Assembly: GCF_938015485.1 (NCBI RefSeq)
Contig: NZ_CALLVU010000152.1
Span: 1-19,665 of the forward strand
Origin: an uncultured Lachnoanaerobaculum sp.
GTDB lineage: Bacteria > Bacillota > Clostridia > Lachnospirales > Lachnospiraceae
Direction of reading: 5' to 3'
Length of the DNA stretch: 19,665 bases
The first letter of the stretch is position 1, and each line of letters opens with the position of its first letter. Shown here in pieces: positions 1-8,010 of this stretch. The notes under the pieces are model-generated. The model saw only the letters and a list, made by a program, of their open reading frames with translations, was not told where the DNA came from and made no database searches. A program made the translations under genes and the position numbers.

Positions 1-313
1 CAATTTCATATTTCCCCTACTTTCCGAGAAATTTTATTTCAAATATGTAACTATATTTTATAAAATTTCTCTAATATTTAATATTTGTAATTTTATTTTA
101 TACTTTAATTATATTTTGTCAATATACAAAAATATTTTCTCTGTTTTGCATGTTTTTCATTTATATTTTTGTGCATTTATACTTTTGATGCAAATACAAA
201 TAAATTTTTAAAAGAAATTTTTTTTCTTGTATTAAATTAATTATGGCAACATCTATAAGGATTTTACTATTTTAGAATAAACAAATATAACTAATTTTAT
301 GTTATAATATATC
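1..313. other. AT-rich non-coding stretch
   Basis: I see no convincing reading frame on either strand here. The stretch is very AT-rich, with many short A and T runs and scattered stops. It probably holds the upstream region of a gene lying to the left of the window as well as upstream sequence of rpoN. No strong dyad or repeat stands out. Confidence 0.6.
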
Positions 314-322
314 TGATATAAT
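314..322 (+). promoter_or_regulatory. Extended -10 promoter upstream of rpoN
   Basis: The sequence TGATATAAT is a perfect extended -10 element (TG, one base, TATAAT). No good -35 box lies about 17 bp upstream, which is common for extended -10 promoters. A start site near 329 would give a leader of about 30 nt before the ATT start at 360. A second TATAAT at 303-308 is an alternative. The call rests on motif match only. Confidence 0.45.
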
Positions 323-345
323 TATTTAGTTTATAGTAAATATAC

Positions 346-350
346 AGGAG
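346..350 (+). promoter_or_regulatory. Shine-Dalgarno AGGAG that points to an ATT start
   Basis: AGGAG is followed by nine bases and then the ATT at 360. No ATG, GTG or TTG lies in the rpoN frame between the upstream stop (327-329) and the ATG at 408, and 408 has no ribosome binding site at a useful distance. The site therefore supports initiation at, or ancestrally at, position 360. Confidence 0.55.
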
Positions 351-359
351 TACTCCAAT

Positions 360-1400
360 ATTGACATAAATTTAAAACAAAATATAACGCAGAAAATCTC
401 ACAAAAAATGTTACAATACATAAATATATTGCAGATGAATCATCAGGAGTTAACCGACTATATTGAACAGTTCTCTCTTGATAACCCGTTTATTGATATA
501 TGTGGTAATACAAAAGATGATATTTCTAATGTACAAATCGATAAATCAAATAATTACTCTGATATTGGTGAGTATGACAGTTTTGAGAACCTTTCCCTGC
601 CGCATGAAGAAACACTTTGTGAAAATCTTCTATCTCAGCTTCAGGGTGGAAATTATACGAATGAACAACATGAAATATTTTTTTATATTGCAAACAGCTT
701 AGATAAAAACGGATATTTCCCCGGTGGAATAAGTGAACTATCCGGTATTTTTAATACCGATAAATTCGTTTTAAATAATTGTCTTGACATAATGAAAAAA
801 CCGGATCCCAAAGGTGTTTGTGCTAAAGATTTATCTGAATGTCTGCAACTCCAATTGGATGAAGAGAGTACTTATACAACTGAAAAGGCTATCATAAATA
901 ACCACTTGGATTTACTTAGCAAAAATGATCTTAGAAAGATTTCAAAATTGCTAAACACCGATATTGACAATGTTATTAAAGCTAAGGAAAATATTTTAAA
1001 ACTTAATCCCAGACCCTCACAAGGCTTTAGTGAAAGGCAAACCTTAAAATATATTATCCCGGATATAACTATAGTAAAATTTAAAGATCATTTTGATATT
1101 GTCATAAATGATCTTTTTCAACTAAATATAAATTATGATTACATAAAATATATAAAAATGAACAGCTCCGACCAACAACTTTCGAATTATATTTCTCATA
1201 AAATTAATGAAATCAATATTCTTAAAGATAATATAACCAAAAGAAATACTACTTTATTGAAACTTGCCGAATATATCTTAGAATCACAAAAGAATTTTTT
1301 CCTACTTGGAAAAGAACATTTAAAGCCATGTAAAATGAAAGATGCATCTAAAACTCCAACTTTATCTGAAATAATCTCTTCGATAAAGTTGGAGCTTTAA
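360..1400 (+). CDS. rpoN: RNA polymerase sigma-54 factor, C-terminally truncated (probable pseudogene)
   Basis: Sigma-54 directs core RNA polymerase to -24/-12 promoters and needs an AAA+ activator to open them. The first 16 codons before the ATG at 408 read D-I-N-L-K-Q-N-I-T-Q-K-I-S-Q-K after an ATT. This matches the usual sigma-54 start, so I begin at 360 with a rare ATT codon backed by AGGAG; a conventional caller would use 408. From ATT the product is about 346 residues, against roughly 430-480 for the family. The glutamine-rich activator-interacting region and the core-binding domain are present up to LKPCKMKDASK (residues 321-331). There the family normally continues into the helix-turn-helix (HESTVSR) and ends with the RpoN box (RRTVAKYRE). 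Both are missing, and the last 15 residues are unrelated and run through a hairpin. The product could bind core polymerase but not a -24/-12 promoter. It faces a truncated activator gene. Confidence 0.82.
   Translation: MDINLKQNITQKISQKMLQYINILQMNHQELTDYIEQFSLDNPFIDICGNTKDDISNVQIDKSNNYSDIGEYDSFENLSLPHEETLCENLLSQLQGGNYTNEQHEIFFYIANSLDKNGYFPGGISELSGIFNTDKFVLNNCLDIMKKPDPKGVCAKDLSECLQLQLDEESTYTTEKAIINNHLDLLSKNDLRKISKLLNTDIDNVIKAKENILKLNPRPSQGFSERQTLKYIIPDITIVKFKDHFDIVINDLFQLNINYDYIKYIKMNSSDQQLSNYISHKINEINILKDNITKRNTTLLKLAEYILESQKNFFLLGKEHLKPCKMKDASKTPTLSEIISSIKLEL
1354..1394. terminator. Perfect 13-bp hairpin, probable bidirectional terminator at the rpoN/activator junction
   Basis: The arms CTCCAACTTTATC (1354-1366) and GATAAAGTTGGAG (1382-1394) are exact reverse complements separated by 15 bases. 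On the reverse strand the stem is followed by TTTT, and on the forward strand by CTTTAA, so it fits a terminator for the reverse-strand activator better. It lies inside the last codons of the rpoN frame. That is abnormal for a coding end and suggests that intergenic sequence was brought into the frame by a deletion. Confidence 0.6.
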
Positions 1401-1428
1401 TCACCGATATTGATACTCGTACCTATAT

Positions 1429-2097
1429 CTAACTTATTTTATATTCATCAAAATACCCCAGTAAAAAGGATACTACATCAGATGTATTTTTAAGCCTTTT
1501 CTTTGATACATCTATACATATTCTTGCAAAAACTTCTTTTCCTGTTCCGCTTTCTCCTGTAATCAGTACCGGGAAATTCGTTTTAGCAGCCTGCATAGCT
1601 TCTCTCTTCTTATTTAAAATAATATCACTTTTACCTATTATATCCTTTAATCCGGGTTGAGAATTGCTTAACAGTTTATACTGTTCTCTTAGAAACTCCA
1701 ATTCATTATACTCTTTTATCATTCTTCGTGCCGTACTTACTGCCTGTTCTCGAAAATGTACCTGTGCTACGCCTCCAATTATATTTCCTCCGGAATCTTT
1801 AACATATGTTCGACTAACTAAGACGAAATCATTTGCAGAGTTTTTTATATAACCCGGCTGATATTTATGTAAAACTAACTCTTCTTTATATTCATTTTTC
1901 ATAATATCAGCCATTTTACTATTTGGAATAAAATCTGTAATAGGATTTCCTACAATATCTTCTTTTTTCCTTCCTAAAAATGAAGAATAACTGTCATTGA
2001 TATCTATAACCACAGCTTTATCATCTACCACAATAAATCCATCGTTTGTCAACCTGAGAACTTCTTCAAAAACTCTTGCATAAAATTCTTTTTCCAT
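1429..2097 (-). CDS. PAS-domain sigma-54 enhancer-binding protein, truncated after Walker A (probable pseudogene)
   Basis: Proteins of this type sense a signal through PAS and use an AAA+ ATPase to remodel sigma-54 holoenzyme. Residues about 10-115 are a PAS domain (DGFIVVDDKAVVIDINDSY, then FLGRKKEDIVG). A helical linker follows at 118-145. The AAA+ domain opens at about 150 with a good Walker A, GESGTGKEVFAR (181-192). The remaining 30 residues do not carry the GAFTGA loop, Walker B, sensor motifs or C-terminal helix-turn-helix, and the family is usually 450 residues or longer. FLLGYFDE near the end may be a worn copy of the ESELFGYEKGAF segment. I chose ATG 2097, with AGGGG five bases upstream, over GTG 2103. 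The gene starts 18 bp after the large glycosyltransferase on the same strand, so it may be read from that operon. It cannot activate sigma-54 as it stands. Confidence 0.8.
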   Translation of the reverse strand: MEKEFYARVFEEVLRLTNDGFIVVDDKAVVIDINDSYSSFLGRKKEDIVGNPITDFIPNSKMADIMKNEYKEELVLHKYQPGYIKNSANDFVLVSRTYVKDSGGNIIGGVAQVHFREQAVSTARRMIKEYNELEFLREQYKLLSNSQPGLKDIIGKSDIILNKKREAMQAAKTNFPVLITGESGTGKEVFARICIDVSKKRLKNTSDVVSFLLGYFDEYKIS

Positions 2098-2115
2098 AAT
2101 CACCCCTAATATTAT

Positions 2116-5100
2116 TTAAAAATCCTCTTTAATTATCTTCCACACCGCATCTATGCTGTGCCTGTTCTTTACATACTCTGTCGCTTCAAGATGCATATTC
2201 TTTAGAGCTTCCTTATCGGTATAGAGCGCGACACATTTTGTTATAAACTCGGCAGGCTCATCCGCTATAAGCATCTGATTATATGAGTTATCTATACCCT
2301 CCGCACCTACACTTGTTGTGATCACCGGATCTCCGTAGTAGAGAGCCTCTATTACCTTACCCTTGACTCCCGCTCCGTACCTTAGAGGTACCACCACAAG
2401 TCTTACCTTAGTGTATAGCTCTTTTAACTCCTCTTCACTGACAAAGCCTTTGAAAATGATACCCTTTGCCTCATTGTGCATTGCTTTGATCTCATCTGTA
2501 GCATTGGATCCGACTATATAAAACGGCGCTTTTATCTGCGCATATATTTCATCCCACATATTGTCAAGGAAATACTTCAGCGCATCGGAATTCGGCGGAT
2601 GTGAAAACCCTCCGACAAACAGTACACCCTCTCTGATATCCGGATTGTAATCTATATCCATAAACTTATCAAAGACGTAAGCTGTGATTGCCTTAGCATT
2701 TATCTTCTTGTCAAAGGTATGTATGTAGTCCACCTCCACACTTGACGGATAGTAGCTTATGCTTGCCTTTCTCATAAGATCAAGTTCCATGCCCTTCCAG
2801 TATGTACTTGCATTCTTCTTCTCCACATCCCCGGTAAGCTCATACTCACGCCTCTCACGAAGGAAATGCAAATCATGTCCATAGTATATAACTTTGATAT
2901 TTGTCTTTTCCTTGATAAAGTCGATATACTTTGTAGAGATATGAGGTCTGTTGAGGTAGGCAATGTCAATATTTGACTGATTGTTTTCAATCCACTCAAA
3001 GATATTTGTTCTCATCTCATTGCCGTAGAGTACCTCCACTCCCATCTGCTCCAATATGGTGGTGTACGGCTCTGACTTTGCGAAGTTGTCAGGTAAAAAC
3101 TTAACCACATATCCTCTTTCAATGAACATCTTTATATACTGGAATGTAGTCTTTGAGCCTGCATCCTTATCAAATGTAGGCACATAGTGATCTACAAACA
3201 GAATAACCTTTTTGCCTCTGCTTCTTTCTCTGGCTCTGAAGGCATTCGGTACTCCCACATTGTCATACTGATTTTTGAACTCCTCACTCCACTTCTCCTG
3301 AAGCTTTTTGTTGTTCTCCACCTGATATCTCTTAAGCCCTGTACCGTTGACGTCGGTACCGTTTGATACACCCTCAAAGTGAACCACTACACTGAGCGGC
3401 TGATATACCACTCTTAAGCTTCTCTTTCTTACCTCAAAGGCAAGATCCGAATCCTCACAGTAGGCAGGCGCATATCTTGTATCAAATCCGCCTATCTCTT
3501 CCCAAAGTTTTCTGCTAAGCATTATCGCGGCACCTGAGATATAGTCCACGTCTCTTACATAGTTGTACTCAGGCTTGTTCGGGTCGTCACATCTACCGTA
3601 GTTCCATCCGCTGCCGTCACTCCATATGACGCCTCCCGCTTCCTGAAGTCTGCCGTCAGGGTATACCAGCTTGGAGCCTACCATACCTATGCTCTTATCT
3701 GACTCAAGCAAATTTATAAGCGGAGGAAGCCAGTTCTTTTCCACTGTAGTATCATTATTTAAGAAAAAGATGTACTCTCCCCTTGCCTTTTTGGCGGCAT
3801 TGTTACAATTTTTCAAAAAGCCCTGATTGGTTTCATTTCTTGCAATCACAAGTCCCGATACAAACTTGTCTATTTCACTTGTCGCATCGGTTGAAACATC
3901 ATCCGCAATTATCACTTCATAGCTGTATTCATCGGTATTTTCAAGCAGTGATACCAGACAGGCATAGGTATAATGTATCTGATTGTATACAGGTATGATA
4001 ATACTTACCTTCGGGTTTTCCACATATGGGAAATTAAGCTTTCCCTTTTCTCTGTATATATCACCTATCTTAAATTCACCCTCAATCAAATTCTTACCCT
4101 CAGCGGAATGTGTAAGCTTGAAATATTTTATAGGGTGAGTGATACTCATTATCCTGTAATTTAACTTCTTTCTCTCAACACTTCCCTTAGGATACTTTTT
4201 GTTGTAGATAGTACTAAGCTTTCTTCTGATTCTGAACGGTATGGACAGATTGCTGTTATATACATTCAGAGTCTTTGCAAGTTCTTCATTCTCATGTCTT
4301 AAGTTGTCTATGATTATGCCCAGATTATTTACATGATTGTCTGTCAGAGTTTTAAGCCTTGTCATATCTTTTATAGCCAGTTCTCTACTCTGATTTATCA
4401 TATCAAGCTCTCTTATCTTATTCTTTGCATCCGGCAACTCCTTTAGAGCTTCAAGTCCCTCATTCAAGGTATCACGACTTACAGTCTCTACAAAGTAGTT
4501 GTCAAGGTAAACCTCCTGATAATCTCCATGTATATACTCTTGGAACTGCCTTTCGACAAAGTCAAGCCCGTCCATATCATCTATATCAAACTTTAATAGG
4601 AATTCTTCTTCACTTAAGTTGAACCTATCCTTAATATTCCCTGCGTTATTCTGATAGAAGTTATGCAATGCACGATACTTTATAAATGTCTTTCTGTCAT
4701 TTATAAAATCCATCGAGCTGTCATATACCCACTCACAGTCAATAGCGGTCAGTTTGTCACCTTCAAAGATAAAGTTGTCAAATATCGCATCAAGGTTCAG
4801 TGCATCCTTATCTATTATCTTATCAATATACTCACAAAGCTTTTCAATGAATTTATCAAGGCTGTATTCAATGCACTCTTCACATACAGCACTTAAAGAC
4901 TTCCCCTCAATAAACTCAAAGTTTATCTCTCCGGCATTTTTAAATACTCCCTTAAGTACATTTACATTGTCATTTTTGATAAGCTTCGACTTGTCATACA
5001 TACCTAAGATATGCGGAATGCCGTCCTTTTTCAGCGCGGATTTTACAACATACTTCTTGTTATCTTTGCGCCTTATTTCAGTCTTTATCTGATATTTTAA

Positions 5101-5829
5101 AAGTCTGGTTCTATTGTATTTTATATATATGCTCTCTTCATCTCCACCTGATACTATGACATATGAGTTTGCAAAGTTATCAAAATCATTTGACTTTGCC
5201 GCTTCACAAAATCTGTCTCCGATATCCTTAAGTGCAAACTTAGGATAATCATATGCCTTTATCTGTGAGAGTTCACCGCCACTCGGCATTTCCTTATCTG
5301 AAAAGAGCTTGTATACATATCTGTAATTAGGATACGGATAATATGTATCACTCTTACCTATCCAATTTCTTACAGCTTTTACACTCAGTGCATTCTTATC
5401 GCCAAACTCGTCTTCAAAGTAATTAAGTCCGTACCTGTTATCAAATATCAGCACAATCTTTTTATCAGGTTTTTTCACGCTCATAAGCTTGGATACCATA
5501 TCACTGCCGTAGGCAATTACAGTATCAAACTCATTAAAATCTATGTTTTCAAAAGCTTGAATATACTCTATATTGCTTTCAAAAACAGCTTTTATACTTT
5601 CAAGTTTTTCAGGCTCTTCTTCATAGACATATACTTTTGATTTTTTTATCAAATCATCCAGTACGGCTACCTGACTTCCCAGAAACAATGTTCTTCCCTT
5701 TATATTAAGCCACTCGGTATTCCCAAGTGCCAAAGACGAGAAAAACGACAAGTTACAAAGACCGGGATTTTCCTTCAAAAGCCCGTATTCATCTTTTCCA
5801 TACTTTTTTGCAAGTTCTAAAAGACCCAT
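2116..5829 (-). CDS. Large composite glycosyltransferase: methyltransferase-like, kinase-like, coiled coil, GT2 and GT4 domains
   Basis: This 1237-residue cytosolic protein probably polymerises the glycan exported by the adjacent Wzm/Wzt. Residues 600-860 are a GT2 (GT-A) domain: VSIIIPVYNQ (608-617), the DD of IADDVSTD (643-644), the metal-binding NND (691-693) and the ED of CEDSDLAFEVRK (792-793). Residues 873-1237 are a GT4 (GT-B) domain with the usual C-terminal signature around KVIEALYYGDPVITT (1158-1172). Residues 470-525 look like a coiled coil. Residues 220-390 resemble an aminoglycoside-phosphotransferase or lipopolysaccharide-kinase fold: D347 and N352 in NLDAIFDNF, then D364 in AIDCEW, match the HxDxxxxN...IDxE pattern. 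Residues 45-135 look like a Rossmann or methyltransferase fold (TLFLGS, VYVYEEE, FDTVIAYG), but without a normal glycine-rich SAM loop. The order recalls WbdD (methyltransferase, kinase, coiled-coil ruler) fused to a polymerase. The GT domains are secure; the N-terminal assignments are inference. The gene begins 11 bp after wzt, with GGGAGAG as its ribosome binding site. Confidence 0.85.
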   Translation of the reverse strand: MGLLELAKKYGKDEYGLLKENPGLCNLSFFSSLALGNTEWLNIKGRTLFLGSQVAVLDDLIKKSKVYVYEEEPEKLESIKAVFESNIEYIQAFENIDFNEFDTVIAYGSDMVSKLMSVKKPDKKIVLIFDNRYGLNYFEDEFGDKNALSVKAVRNWIGKSDTYYPYPNYRYVYKLFSDKEMPSGGELSQIKAYDYPKFALKDIGDRFCEAAKSNDFDNFANSYVIVSGGDEESIYIKYNRTRLLKYQIKTEIRRKDNKKYVVKSALKKDGIPHILGMYDKSKLIKNDNVNVLKGVFKNAGEINFEFIEGKSLSAVCEECIEYSLDKFIEKLCEYIDKIIDKDALNLDAIFDNFIFEGDKLTAIDCEWVYDSSMDFINDRKTFIKYRALHNFYQNNAGNIKDRFNLSEEEFLLKFDIDDMDGLDFVERQFQEYIHGDYQEVYLDNYFVETVSRDTLNEGLEALKELPDAKNKIRELDMINQSRELAIKDMTRLKTLTDNHVNNLGIIIDNLRHENEELAKTLNVYNSNLSIPFRIRRKLSTIYNKKYPKGSVERKKLNYRIMSITHPIKYFKLTHSAEGKNLIEGEFKIGDIYREKGKLNFPYVENPKVSIIIPVYNQIHYTYACLVSLLENTDEYSYEVIIADDVSTDATSEIDKFVSGLVIARNETNQGFLKNCNNAAKKARGEYIFFLNNDTTVEKNWLPPLINLLESDKSIGMVGSKLVYPDGRLQEAGGVIWSDGSGWNYGRCDDPNKPEYNYVRDVDYISGAAIMLSRKLWEEIGGFDTRYAPAYCEDSDLAFEVRKRSLRVVYQPLSVVVHFEGVSNGTDVNGTGLKRYQVENNKKLQEKWSEEFKNQYDNVGVPNAFRARERSRGKKVILFVDHYVPTFDKDAGSKTTFQYIKMFIERGYVVKFLPDNFAKSEPYTTILEQMGVEVLYGNEMRTNIFEWIENNQSNIDIAYLNRPHISTKYIDFIKEKTNIKVIYYGHDLHFLRERREYELTGDVEKKNASTYWKGMELDLMRKASISYYPSSVEVDYIHTFDKKINAKAITAYVFDKFMDIDYNPDIREGVLFVGGFSHPPNSDALKYFLDNMWDEIYAQIKAPFYIVGSNATDEIKAMHNEAKGIIFKGFVSEEELKELYTKVRLVVVPLRYGAGVKGKVIEALYYGDPVITTSVGAEGIDNSYNQMLIADEPAEFITKCVALYTDKEALKNMHLEATEYVKNRHSIDAVWKIIKEDF

Positions 5830-5840
5830 TTTCTCTCCCG

Positions 5841-7169
5841 TTATTTGCTATTTTGAGTAAGCTTTACTTTCGACTCCATATCATATACACCTACTGTGTT
5901 CTTGTTTGAGATAACTGTAATGAATGTCACATCATATAATCTGTGATAAACCACATGTGTACCGTTCTCAAATCCGGTACAGCTCATACTTAGAAGATAT
6001 TCACCTCCCTGCAAGGTCATCTTCTGCTTAAACTCCACCACCGCATCATCGCCCGGCTTTACAGGCTTTACCTCCACCCCTTCAAACATGGTATTGGTTC
6101 CTGTAAGTTCGGTACCCTTTTTATCCTTGATGGTAAATGTGAATATAGGCGACTCGATATTTGCATTAAATTTTATCTTCTCTCTGATTGTAAACTCCTC
6201 GCCTTTTAGTAAAAGGTTGGTCAGCTCACCCTTTGAGTCCAATATTCCAAGGTCGTAAATTTCCGCCCTGCCGTCACCGTACTCTGTCTTATTCGGATTG
6301 ATCGACATCTTTTCCTTCATAAGTCCGTCATGTTCTTTTACATGTGTCTTGTTGATGTCATTGTTAAGTTCCATCATATCCGCAAAATTACTGTCAAGCC
6401 TCTTTGCCAGGTCCTCTTCAAGGTCATCCATTCTTCCTGCCAGTATCTTCTTGTACAAATCCACCATCTCTCCGGCAGGTCCCTCTGCAAGAAACTTTCC
6501 CTTATTAAGAAGTATTACCTTGTCACAGTATTTTATTACACTTCCCATATCATGGGTTACCATAAGTATGGTAGTACCGGTCTTTCTTATCTCTTCCATT
6601 CTCCTGTAACACTTGGCCTGGAAGAAAACGTCTCCTACGGAAAGCGCCTCATCCACTATCAATATTTCAGGTTCCACATTGATTGCAAGTGCAAAGGCAA
6701 GTCGCACAAACATACCTGATGAGTAGGTCTTTACAGGCTGATATACAAAGTCGCCTATATCTGCAAACTCAAGTATCTCATCAAGCTTTTCATCCATCTG
6801 CGCTTTTGAAAATCCCATCATAGTTCCGTTCATGTAGATATTTTCAATACCTGTATAGTCCATGTTAAAACCTGCACCGAGCTCAAGAAGTGCGGATATA
6901 TTTCCGTCCACTTCCACGCTTCCTGTGGTGGGATTTAATACACCTGTTATTATCTTCAGTATGGTGGACTTTCCCGAACCGTTTGTTCCTATAATGCCCA
7001 CCGTAGAACCCTTCTCCACGCAAAAGGATATTTTATCCAGGGCAAAAAATTCCTTATGATATTTTTTATGTGTAAGGGAAATACTTTCCTTTAACCTGTC
7101 TATAGGCTTATCATACAGTCTGTAAATCTTTGTTACATCACAGACATTTATTGCTAAGTTGCTCTGCAT
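5841..7169 (-). CDS. wzt: Polysaccharide ABC transporter ATP-binding protein with C-terminal glycan-binding domain (Wzt type)
   Basis: This is the ATPase of an ABC exporter that moves a lipid-linked polysaccharide across the cytoplasmic membrane. Walker A is GTNGSGKST (61-69), the signature region is YSSGMFVRLAFALA (149-162), Walker B is ILIVDEAL (169-176) and the switch histidine is in VTHD (204-207). After a linker at about 240-290, residues 293-430 form an extra beta-rich domain beginning YGDGRAEIYDLGILD, typical of Wzt_C. In known systems this domain binds the finished chain end and gives substrate specificity. The length of 442 residues fits Wzt proteins that carry the domain; the short KpsT/TagH-like form is about 250. 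Start codon ATG 7169 has AAGGAG close upstream, 8 bp after the wzm stop. Its neighbours are wzm and the large glycosyltransferase, so all three probably act on one polymer. Confidence 0.9.
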   Translation of the reverse strand: MQSNLAINVCDVTKIYRLYDKPIDRLKESISLTHKKYHKEFFALDKISFCVEKGSTVGIIGTNGSGKSTILKIITGVLNPTTGSVEVDGNISALLELGAGFNMDYTGIENIYMNGTMMGFSKAQMDEKLDEILEFADIGDFVYQPVKTYSSGMFVRLAFALAINVEPEILIVDEALSVGDVFFQAKCYRRMEEIRKTGTTILMVTHDMGSVIKYCDKVILLNKGKFLAEGPAGEMVDLYKKILAGRMDDLEEDLAKRLDSNFADMMELNNDINKTHVKEHDGLMKEKMSINPNKTEYGDGRAEIYDLGILDSKGELTNLLLKGEEFTIREKIKFNANIESPIFTFTIKDKKGTELTGTNTMFEGVEVKPVKPGDDAVVEFKQKMTLQGGEYLLSMSCTGFENGTHVVYHRLYDVTFITVISNKNTVGVYDMESKVKLTQNSK

Positions 7170-7177
7170 ACTTCTCC

Positions 7178-7999
7178 TTATAATACATCTGAAAAATGCG
7201 GTCTTAACTTATTGAAAAGTCTAAGTCCGATAAATAAAAGTACTATGGTGACCACCCAAAAATATAGTGTAAGTCCCGGTCTTTCAAAAAAGTAGTTTCC
7301 TCTTAGGATACTGTCTCTGTAGCCCACTACCACATAGTACACAGGATTCAGCTTCATTATCATCTCCACTTTTGAAGGAAAATAACTGAACATTGTAGGG
7401 TCCCACATAATCGGTGTCATCCACATCCCGAACTGCAGTGCGATGCCCACTATCTGCGCCATATCCTTAAAGAATACATTGATTGCACAGGTTATATATA
7501 TAATTGCAAGTGCAAATACTGAAAGGCAGAAGCTATAGTATATTATTCCTATCCAGCTTGCCATAGGCAGTCTGCCGAATGCCAATGTCATCACAAGCAT
7601 TATTACCACGAAGATTCCATGAACTATCAGACATGAAATCACCTTGATTACAGGAAGTATCGACACATTAAATACTACCTTTTTTACCAGATAATTGTAT
7701 TCCGAAAGTACCGAAGTACCCAAGTTAAGGGACTCCGCAAAGAAAAACCAAGGTACGATTCCCGGTACAAGCCATACTACATAAGGCACTCCCGGCACAG
7801 GCGGTACACTTTTAAATCCCATTTGGAAAATCAAAAAGTATATAAGTACCGTTACTACCGGCTGCACAAACATCCATGCCACGCCAAAATAGGACCCGAC
7901 AAAGCGCTTCCTAAAATCGGCCTTTGCCAAATCCCATATGATATTTCTTGATTTTAATATTTCTCGTATAAGCGATATTATATTCATATCCGTTTCCAT
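7178..7999 (-). CDS. wzm: Polysaccharide ABC transporter permease (Wzm type)
   Basis: This is the membrane half of an ABC-2 exporter for a long glycan. The 273 residues carry about six hydrophobic segments (roughly 30-65, 70-85, 115-140, 145-175, 180-205 and 240-258). The N-terminal IWDLAKADFRKRFVGSYFG is the amphipathic interface helix usual in Wzm/RfbA/TagG permeases, and NPVYYVVVGYRDSILRG near 215-231 is also typical of the family. The gene lies 11 bp downstream of rfbC and 8 bp upstream of wzt. The ribosome binding site is weak for both ATG 7999 and the in-frame ATG 7987, so the exact start is uncertain; translation may be coupled to rfbC. Confidence 0.9.
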   Translation of the reverse strand: METDMNIISLIREILKSRNIIWDLAKADFRKRFVGSYFGVAWMFVQPVVTVLIYFLIFQMGFKSVPPVPGVPYVVWLVPGIVPWFFFAESLNLGTSVLSEYNYLVKKVVFNVSILPVIKVISCLIVHGIFVVIMLVMTLAFGRLPMASWIGIIYYSFCLSVFALAIIYITCAINVFFKDMAQIVGIALQFGMWMTPIMWDPTMFSYFPSKVEMIMKLNPVYYVVVGYRDSILRGNYFFERPGLTLYFWVVTIVLLFIGLRLFNKLRPHFSDVL

Positions 8000-8010
8000 T
8001 CGTTATTTTA

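Noticed and set aside
1..359. Searching for -24/-12 (sigma-54) promoters to show the system is in use
   Set aside because: No convincing TGGCAC-N5-TTGCA match was found upstream of the genes in this window; the visible promoters are sigma-A-like.
463..702. Forward 79-codon frame inside rpoN
   Set aside because: It is an out-of-frame shadow of rpoN, which has clear homology in its own frame.
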